Assembly (NCBI GenBank): GCA_021030915.1
Contig: JAGEMR010000262.1
Span: 1 to 15,304 of the forward strand
DNA: 15,304 nucleotides
Origin: Astrothelium macrocarpum
Taxonomy: Eukaryota; Ascomycota; Dothideomycetes; Trypetheliales; Trypetheliaceae
Reading direction: 5' to 3'
The position numbers were made by a program, and so were the translations under genes. The notes under the pieces were generated by a model. That model ran no database searches and had not been told where the DNA came from. It worked only from the letters and a program-made list of their open reading frames with translations. Positions 8,836 through 15,304 of this stretch are shown here, one piece after another (positions within the stretch are counted from its first letter, which is position 1; the number at the start of each line of letters is the position of its first letter).

Positions 8836-10600
8836 ATGGAACCAATTGAAGCAGCAATTGCAGCAGCAGATGCGCAGGAGTATTCTAATTATAGCAAAAT
8901 AGCAAAAGAATATGGAATCTGCCGTGCGATATTGTCGCATCGTCATAAAGGAGTCAACAGATCAAAAAAAGACGCTCATCAAAAAAAATTGGCCAAATTT
9001 TCAATATAATAAAAATCAGTATTAATTTAATGAATTAATGTATTAACGAATCGTGGAATTCCGTCTATTATTCAAATGATTCGAAATTTTATTATCAATA
9101 TTGATAAAAAAAAAATAAAAAAGGATTGGATGAATCGTTTTATATATCATCATCAGTCGTAATTAAAATCAGTATTTTTCATGATATTCAATCTCATTCA
9201 AAAATAAACAAATAATTATATTCAATTTTAATTATATTTTAATATAATATGAAATATTAAATAATATTATTTTTTTATTAATAATGTATTAAATGATTTT
9301 TAAAATTATTAAATATAATATCTTCTCATATAATATATATAATATGAATAAAAAAGGCTTTATTATAGATTAATTTTTGAAATACCGTCATATATTTAAT
9401 AAAATAGTATATGAATGAAGTCTCTTTTGAGGATCAGATATAAATAATTCTCATTCATGGATTATTATTTTTATTACAATTTTTATAGATGGCTGAACGT
9501 TATTTTTTTCGTTGATTTATAATATTCAATCTGATTTTATATAAAATATATGATTTCAATATATCAATTTTATTATCCATTAATATAATTTCATATTCTT
9601 TCCGACAAATTGGATAAATAATGAAATTGGATTAATCTGATTCAAAAAAATATTTGATAAAAATATCAAAAATAAAACGAATAACGATTTTAGATAAAAA
9701 TTATTTATATTAAATAATTATAAATTTCATTTTATTATGAAATTTTTTAATTATTATCATAAATAACAAATTTTGATTATTATCTATTCTTTTTATTCAA
9801 TTTATCAATTTCAATTATTGGATATGAATTTATTTAAATCATTAATATAATATTATAATATCGAATTGGATAAATTCATTCAATATATATAAAATCTAAT
9901 TATATTAAATAAAATTGATTTCTTTTTATTATTTTGAATAATATAATATAAAATATTTATATTTCAAAATACTATTAATGAATGATTCAAAATAGGATTT
10001 TAATCATTCAATTTATTAATTATTTTTATTTAAATCAGTATTTGATATATTCAATAATATTCAGATTGATTTTTAAATTCAGATTTTTCAAATATGATCA
10101 ATATAAAACGATAAAAATAAATTCGTAAAAAATTAAATATTATATTCAATTCATCATTATAAAAAAAAATTGACATATTTAAAATAATAATTTTCAAATA
10201 GAATATATAAATATATCTTTTTTAAAATGAATTCACGAATTTTAAAAAATTTATAAAAATCGATAAATAATGAATAAAACGTCATAAATTATTAAAAATA
10301 TCTTTTGAATTTGATAAAATACAATTCTTTAATTTTAATAAAATCATATACATTCGTAAATTATAATAATAAAAGAAAAAGATTGAATAATTTAAAAAAT
10401 AATAAAAGAAAATTCAGAAGATTCAATAATAGATTAATAAATAAATTGAAATTGAATTAAAAATTAAATATAAACGCATTTGACGGAGAATTCAAAAATA
10501 ATATAAGAAGAAATAAATTATTAAAAAATAACAGCGTCAGAAGATTGCTGAATAATGAATAATAGATAGACAATTTAGAACCGAAATATAATGAAATAAA
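8836..10600 (+). pseudogene. Pogo-like transposase remnant, copy B
   Basis: This is the best-preserved N-terminus of the three related copies. From ATG 8836 a 57-codon frame reads MEPIEAAIAAADAQEYSNYS and then IAKEYGICRAILSHRHKGV, matching the HTH_psq DNA-binding domain of fungal pogo/Fot-type transposases, before stopping at 9007-9009. Beyond this, NRGIPSIIQMIRNFI and KKDWMNRFIYHH correspond to the CENP-B-type HTH. NIYNMNKKGF near 9335-9364 is the first DDE motif with Asp changed to Asn (AAT at 9347-9349). YQFQLLDMNLF near 9806-9838 is the third motif and keeps its Asp (GAT at 9821-9823). Internal stops and frameshifts prevent expression of a full protein. The 57-residue N-terminal peptide could in principle be made. 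The end is approximate. Confidence 0.82.
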
Positions 10601-10840
10601 TAGAATAGGTCAAAAATACCAAAAATGATTCAAAAAATTGTATATATGAATTCGGAGTTGACAAATAAAATGGAAGTAATTTCTCTTCGGGGTCGTTCAT
10701 AGCGATTAAAGCGAATTCCATAATGCTTTTTAGATTAAATTGAGAGACTTATTCAAAATCTATGAATTAACGCTATTGGTATATCTATTTATTATTTTAT
10801 TAATTATTATTGTGGTTGAGATAATTAGATTCGAACGTTT

Positions 10841-10901
10841 GGTGGTGAGAATTAATTGTGTGTACACACCGTGGGCCTGTGCGCACCGTGGTGGAGACTC
10901 C
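10841..10901 (-). repeat. Right 61-bp terminal inverted repeat of copy B
   Basis: Starts GGTGGTGAGAATTAATTGTG and ends GTGGAGACTCC just before TA at 10902-10903. It pairs with 8745-8805 (59/61). Confidence 0.92.
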
Positions 10902-10903
10902 TA

Positions 10904-11160
10904 AGTCCGAAACTCACCGATCAGCTCTCACCCACCAGTAAGAATAAAGAGGCTGAGAGAATTAGCAATCCACCCAACGCCGTTCTGTCGGTGTCCCATG
11001 CTGTGTTCCAGGTACTTTATTGTTCAACACTGGCTATCGCGATTAAATCGGCAAGAATCGTACGATCAAGAGCCATTCTTTTAATTCGTCCTTTATCCAC
11101 TTGTGACGGGATGCCGGTGAACATGATGTGAGTGGCTAGGAACGCGTGAATTCATCTTAT
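10904..11160. other. Unique spacer between two transposons
   Basis: 257 bases of normal composition lie between copies B and C. This was the original upstream neighbour of the 8619-8742 flank before copy B inserted. I see no gene. The 91-codon plus-strand frame starting at 10856 begins inside the copy B terminal repeat and is not credible as a gene. Confidence 0.5.
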
Positions 11161-11162
11161 TA

Positions 11163-11201
11163 CCCGTTCTCCCCACCTTGTGCAAGACCCCACCTTTCGC
11201 A
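11163..11201 (+). repeat. Left terminal inverted repeat of copy C
   Basis: Begins CCCGTTCTCCCCACCTTGTG and continues to GCAA at 11201. It matches the reverse complement of 15126-15164 at about 33 of 39 positions. The repeat contains two tandem versions of a CCCCACCTT..GCAA motif, a possible double transposase-binding site. Confidence 0.8.
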
Positions 11202-11457
11202 ACCGATTTTTCGGTCGAGCAACCTAATTTCAAGAACCTGCAATTCCGCCATCATGGCTTTTATTGATAAGGCGTTTGCAGATCTAGAATCGCGAGATGT
11301 GAATGATTATTCTATAATAATAAAAAAGTTCGAAATCTGTCTGTCGATATTATCGCGTTATTATAAAAAAATTATCATCGATCGGATAATCGTTTAAATT
11401 AATATCAATATTAATCTTTTAAAATAATAAATATAAATTTTAATTAATTTAAACGTA

Positions 11458-11489
11458 TCTGCATAGCGAGCGGACCATCCGCACCCAAT
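11458..11489 (+). repeat. Left terminal inverted repeat of the nested element
   Basis: 32 bp, TCTGCATAGCGAGCGGACCA followed by TCCGCACCCAAT. It pairs with 13245-13293, which is 17 bp longer because of an internal duplication. Confidence 0.9.
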
Positions 11490-11564
11490 CGGACGAATTT
11501 TTCTTTTATCAACACAATAATATTTTATTATAATTATTAAAATTAATCGCTATTTTTTTTTTCA

Positions 11565-13199
11565 GAAATTAAAGAATCTATCTGACAGGTTCGCGTATAA
11601 TGCCCAGATTATTTACAATTGTTATAATATCATACGCGCGAATTCTTGCCATTTATACGACCATCCTTTTTACACACATCATTTTTTCCAATTTCAATAA
11701 TATCTTTTTATAATTATAATACATTCGTTTTTGAAATATTAAATGATCCATTAACGCGTAATCGAATTTTTTTGATTCTTTGATATTTATTTAATATTTT
11801 ATTTGTCATATAAAGATTTTTATTTTCCGTTTTTAATAATATCAATTCATATATTAATTTTAAAATATCTTTCATTTGAATATTAATTAAATTGTATAAT
11901 TAAATTAGAGAATTATTTTGATATTTTACGATTTTAAATTTCAGATTTATAGAATTTTATATTATATTTTTTATAATTCTAAATATATTTGGATTTATAA
12001 ATATGATATTTATCAAATAAGAATTTGACAATATAAACATTTTAAATTTAAAATTCAATCGATTTATTATTTATTTTGAATCATATAAAATAAAATCAAT
12101 TATTCGAAATTCTATTTATACGTTTTTTTCGCCTATTAAAATAAAAAATATTTTTTTAAAAATGAAAAAAAAATCATTCTTCGTAATATATATAAATTAA
12201 AATTACATTAAATATTCAATTTTTTTATCATATGAAGTCTTTAAAAGATCAAAATATTTTATATCAAAAAATTGAAAGATATATGATGAATATGAAGATA
12301 TATAAAGAATAATAATATTCATTTTTTGACAGTAATTATCGAATTCAAAAAAATGATAATTATTATATCTATCAAAAATTAAAAATCAATATTTTTTGAT
12401 TATATAAAATTTTATAAATTTTTTAAAATATTATAATCAATCTAAATTAATTTCATTTATTATTCAACCATTTACATTTGAATGGATTCGTCAAATGATA
12501 AAAAATTCGCCATTTATATATCAAAAAAGAAAATGACATTTATTTTTTATAATGATATACAAAAATAGCATCCAATCATTTATATAAATATTCTGAATTA
12601 TTGAAACTCATTTTCGATTATCAGATTATTTCGTATAAGATTTTCTTTTATAATCTGAAATAATAAAAATCTTTATATATGATAATATTCCCATTAAAAA
12701 GCCAATTTTATTGAAATTGTAGATATTGATATCAATAATTCCGTATTTATTGATTGTATTATATATAAAATCAAATCAATCTTATATAATTATAGGATTT
12801 TCAATTAATATTCTTTAATAATCAATCTTTTATCGGAATCGTATTTTAAATGATGATTATTATCATATAAAATTTATAATTCATTAAAATCCGATACGCG
12901 ATGTATTTCGAATTTCGCGTAAATAATCAGCCATATTTCGTATATCATCTTATCTAGGCGGAAATCCACGATCCATTAGATTCATAATATGATTCAAAAT
13001 TATCTCCCTTTTCTATTTTGATAAGATTCATTGAATTGACTGAAATATCGCGTCGTGATTATCAGCCGTCGTATCGAATAATTAATATCATATAAGGGAT
13101 TTTATAAATCTGAATTATAATTCGTATATTAAATTTTGAATCGTTTTTAAAAATTTGAAATATCATGATTATTTTATTCTCATATGAAGATGACTGCAT
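11565..13199 (-). pseudogene. Pogo-like DDE1 transposase remnant with C-terminal zinc knuckle (nested element)
   Basis: On the minus strand from ATG 13199 the frame reads MQSSSYENKIIMIFQIF and QIYKIPYMILI, matching the N-terminal HTH of fungal pogo-like transposases whose proteins begin with a similar YENRI stretch. After a frame change, LMDRGFPPR then DDIRNMADYL matches the CENP-B HTH region. KYGIIDINIYNFNKIGFLMG (around 12685-12752) contains the first catalytic motif with Asp changed to Asn (codon at 12710-12712). LIFDRYNNYHFFEFDNYC (near 12330-12385) keeps the second Asp, and IFQFFDIKYF keeps the third. Near 11580-11630, NNCK then SGHYTRTC is a CCHC zinc knuckle whose first Cys has become Tyr. 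Many in-frame stops make it dead. Confidence 0.82.
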
Positions 13200-13244
13200 C
13201 TTTGTGTATAGAAAAAAATGATTATAAAATTCAAAGTTCGTAAA

Positions 13245-13293
13245 ATTGGGTGCGGGTGGTCCGCTCGCTATGATGGTCCGCTCGCTATGCAGA
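13245..13293 (-). repeat. Right terminal inverted repeat of the nested element with 17-bp tandem duplication
   Basis: Contains two tandem copies of TGGTCCGCTCGCTATG, at 13257-13272 and 13274-13289 (17-bp period), where the left repeat has one. It ends GCAGA just before TA at 13294-13295. Confidence 0.9.
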
Positions 13294-15125
13294 TACGTTA
13301 TTAATAATTTTATCTATTAAAATATTCTTTTTATATCAAAAATGATCCGAATATTTGTTGAAAATATTATAAAATTTTATTCAAAAAAAAATTGATCAGA
13401 TCAATTTATTAAATTATATAAAATTGAATTAAATATCAATTTTTTAAAAATAATTAATATCAAATAAATTAAAATAAATAATAAAATATAAATTTAATAT
13501 TATTTTGATTTTATAAATAAATTAATATAATGATATTACTATATTAAATTTTTTATAAATTGATATAAAAATTGAATATTATAAAATTCTTTTATAAAAT
13601 ATATATAATTTAAATAAAAAAAATTTTTTTATTGGATATTTAAATAAATTATATCATATATTTAATTAAAAGATTATAAAAATCAGTAGATTATTCGATA
13701 TTAATTAAAATAATAATAAAAAATGGATTATAATATTTATTTATATTGAAATGAATAATTCAATATTTTCATCAGATTTAATTTATATAATAGAAATTTT
13801 CAATATCTAAAATTTCTGATTTAATAATTTTGATTCTGAAAAATATATAATATTTTTCACGATTTCATTAAATGATTGAATAAATAAAAAATTAGATCTA
13901 TAATAATTCATTATAATATTCAATTATTATATTAAAAAAAAAATTTATAATAAAAAAGATTCACGATTTTTATTTATTGATAATTATAATAATCATTTTT
14001 TTATAATTTTTTTAAAATATTATTTTGAATATAATATTTAAATAATATTTTATTCATTTCATTTAATTTATTAATTTCAATTTTTAAATATCAATTTATT
14101 TGATTTTTTGACGATTTATTATATTAAAATATTAAATGAATGAATTATAAAATATTCAAAATATATTAATTTTTTTAAAAAAGATTTTTTTTTTCTTATT
14201 CTGATAGATTTGATAGAATATATTTATTATTAATAATATTAAAAATGATTGGATTAAAATTGGATTATATTTATAAAATTCAGTTATAATAATTATTAAA
14301 TTGAAATATCGAATATAAATTATATATCCAATAAATATTTTAGAATCATTAAATATATAAATTAAAACTTATTAAAATATCAAAAATTTTATTAATTTAT
14401 TTTTAGAATATCAGAAATTTATTATAAATGAAATATTAATTGATAATTTTTTAAATTTTGCGATCAAAATCGAAATTTTTAATCATTAAATAATATATTT
14501 TCAAAAGATTATTTAATTAATCAAATAATAAAAATAAAAAAATAAATTAATATTCAAATCAAAGGATATTAATAAAATTCAATTCTTTTTATCTGATAAA
14601 ATATAAATCCAATTGAATGAAAAAAAATTAAAAAAATTAAATAAATAAAACAATTCGTATAAAAATAAATTTCAAAATTGTAAAAATAATTGGATCAATA
14701 ATTCAAAAAAATAAAAATAGAATAATAAAAAAATCAGATAATTATTATGAAAGAAGAAATAATTTAATATAAATATCAATAAAAAATTCAGAAAAAGAAG
14801 ATTTAATATTAAAAATAATTTTTAAAATAATTTTATATAGAATTAAAAATATACAAAAATGATGTATTAATCATTTCATGATTTTTTATTTGAAATAATA
14901 TAAAAATGATTATAAAAAAGATATTTGAGAATAATAAAATTAATTATTCAATTTTTAGATTTTAGTGATAATCACGATTATCAAAAAGATTCAAAAATTA
15001 ATCTAATTAATTCATCTGATTTAACGTATTCAAAAATATCAAATTGGCTAATTAAATTAATGAAATGATTTATGATTAAGGTTTAATAGATCTACGAAGT
15101 GGTGGTAGAGAGAATTCGGATAGCT

Positions 15126-15164
15126 TGCATAAGGTGGGTGTTTGCACAAGGTGGGGAGGACGGG
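15126..15164 (-). repeat. Right terminal inverted repeat of copy C
   Basis: Starts TGCATAAGGTGGGTGTTTGC and ends GGTGGGGAGGACGGG before TA at 15165-15166. It pairs with 11163-11201 (about 33/39). It repeats an AAGGTGGG motif twice. Confidence 0.8.
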
Positions 15165-15166
15165 TA

Positions 15167-15304
15167 TGGCACAGGAACTGGGACCGTGCACGGGGTACCT
15201 CGGTCGGCCATACCCCACCCCCCCGTGCGACGGAGCGCCATAGCGGATAGTAGCTCAAAACGGCTCATAATTTCGCCGAAAATGTTCCGCACACACAAAT
15301 CCCC
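15167..15304. other. GC-richer flank with further TIR-like motifs
   Basis: No gene is credible here; the two overlapping minus-strand frames begin or end inside the transposon end. The stretch contains GGGACCGTGCAC (15180-15191), identical over 12 bases to the right terminus of copy A, followed by GGGG and TA. It also holds an inverted pair GGGTATGGC (15162-15170) / GCCATACCC (15207-15215). These may be fragments of another related element end. Confidence 0.35.

Larger units (their letters stand above)
8745..10901 (+). mobile_element. Complete RIP-degraded pogo-like transposon, copy B (2157 bp)
   Basis: The element is bounded by long, nearly perfect terminal inverted repeats and by TA on both sides (8743-8744 and 10902-10903), as expected for Tc1/mariner/pogo insertion. 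The size fits a pogo element with one transposase. The interior is about 85% AT by eye, while the two ends keep normal GC. It carries a plus-strand transposase remnant beginning at 8836. It lies immediately upstream of the STAND-like gene. Confidence 0.9.
11458..13293 (-). mobile_element. Nested pogo-like transposon of a second lineage (1836 bp)
   Basis: Terminal inverted repeats beginning TCTGCATAGCGAGCGGACCA bound a 1836-bp AT-rich block, with TA at 11456-11457 and 13294-13295 as target duplication. Copy A has a single TA at the comparable place (about 264-265), supporting insertion into copy C. The inverted match extends about 4-5 bases beyond the TA (AACG/CGTT), which may be chance. A degraded transposase reads on the minus strand. 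Its terminal sequence and protein differ from the host element, so it is a separate family of the same superfamily. Confidence 0.88.
11254..15064 (+). pseudogene. Pogo-like transposase remnant, copy C (split by nested insertion)
   Basis: The 5' part runs from ATG 11254 to a stop at 11395-11397 (MAFIDKAFADLESRDVNDYS, then FEICLSILSRYYKKI), the HTH_psq region. The coding remnant is interrupted at 11458 and resumes after 13295 with KMIRIFVENI and later DQFIKLYKIELN, matching the second HTH seen in copy B. NIYNLNKKNFFIGYL near 13600-13640 is the first catalytic motif with Asp changed to Asn (AAT at 13613-13615). FQFLNINLF near 14078-14104 is the third motif, also with Asn (14087-14089). It is inactive. 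The 3' boundary is only an outer limit. Confidence 0.75.
11163..15164 (+). mobile_element. RIP-degraded pogo-like transposon, copy C, interrupted by a nested element
   Basis: Imperfect terminal inverted repeats at 11163 and 15164 are flanked by TA (11161-11162 and 15165-15166). The full span is 4002 bp. Removing the nested element and one duplicated TA leaves about 2164 bp, almost the size of copy B. The interior is extremely AT-rich. Plus-strand transposase remnants lie on both sides of the nested insertion and align in order with copies A and B. Confidence 0.85.

Noticed and set aside
8836..9009. 57-codon frame as an independent small HTH protein
   Set aside because: It is the N-terminus of the copy B transposase, and the downstream motifs continue in the degraded sequence. 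It is annotated within the pseudogene.
11146..11397. 83-codon frame across the start of copy C as a gene
   Set aside because: It begins outside the transposon and reads through the terminal repeat. Only the part from ATG 11254 is transposase-derived.
15076..15298. Two overlapping minus-strand frames at the right edge
   Set aside because: Both run across the copy C terminal repeat, use composition-driven codons and match no known family.
1..15304. CRISPR array, rRNA, tRNA
   Set aside because: I saw no regularly spaced repeats, no rRNA-like conserved stretches and no cloverleaf with tRNA box motifs; the organism is evidently a fungus.

Overview
This looks like a piece of a filamentous ascomycete genome (Pezizomycotina). 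The evidence is short phase-consistent GT-AG introns of 43-57 nt, a HET-domain gene, a fungal STAND-like gene, and long blocks of extremely AT-rich DNA that hold recognisable transposase remnants riddled with C-to-T/G-to-A changes, the signature of repeat-induced point mutation (RIP). All family names come from motifs I recognise by reading; no database search was possible.

Layout. Bases 1-2130 are the right part of a RIP-degraded pogo-like (Tc1/mariner superfamily, DDE1) element, here copy A, cut by the window start. Bases 2133-8742 are a gene island of ordinary base composition. It holds a HET-domain pseudogene (+, 2613-5209), a poorly understood decayed coding remnant (-, about 5769-6146), and an apparently intact five-exon gene (-, 8618-6461, 653 aa predicted) resembling fungal proteins with a DUF7708-like N-terminus and a degenerate STAND/NACHT-like NTPase region. 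Bases 8745-10901 are a complete related pogo-like element (copy B) with 61-bp terminal inverted repeats, inserted about 126 bp upstream of that gene's predicted ATG. Bases 10904-11160 are unique DNA. Bases 11163-15164 are a third related element (copy C), split by a nested element of another pogo lineage (11458-13293) whose degraded transposase reads on the minus strand. The last 140 bases are GC-richer flank with more TIR-like motifs.

Biology. The two recognisable host genes belong to families linked to non-self recognition and regulated cell death in fungi. They sit between RIP-inactivated transposons. The HET gene carries at least four disabling changes, while the neighbouring STAND-like gene reads through cleanly once introns are removed. 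All four transposases have the first catalytic Asp codon changed to Asn (GAT to AAT), so none should be active. The sequence supports a fast-evolving, transposon-rich accessory compartment; joint action of the two host genes is only an inference.
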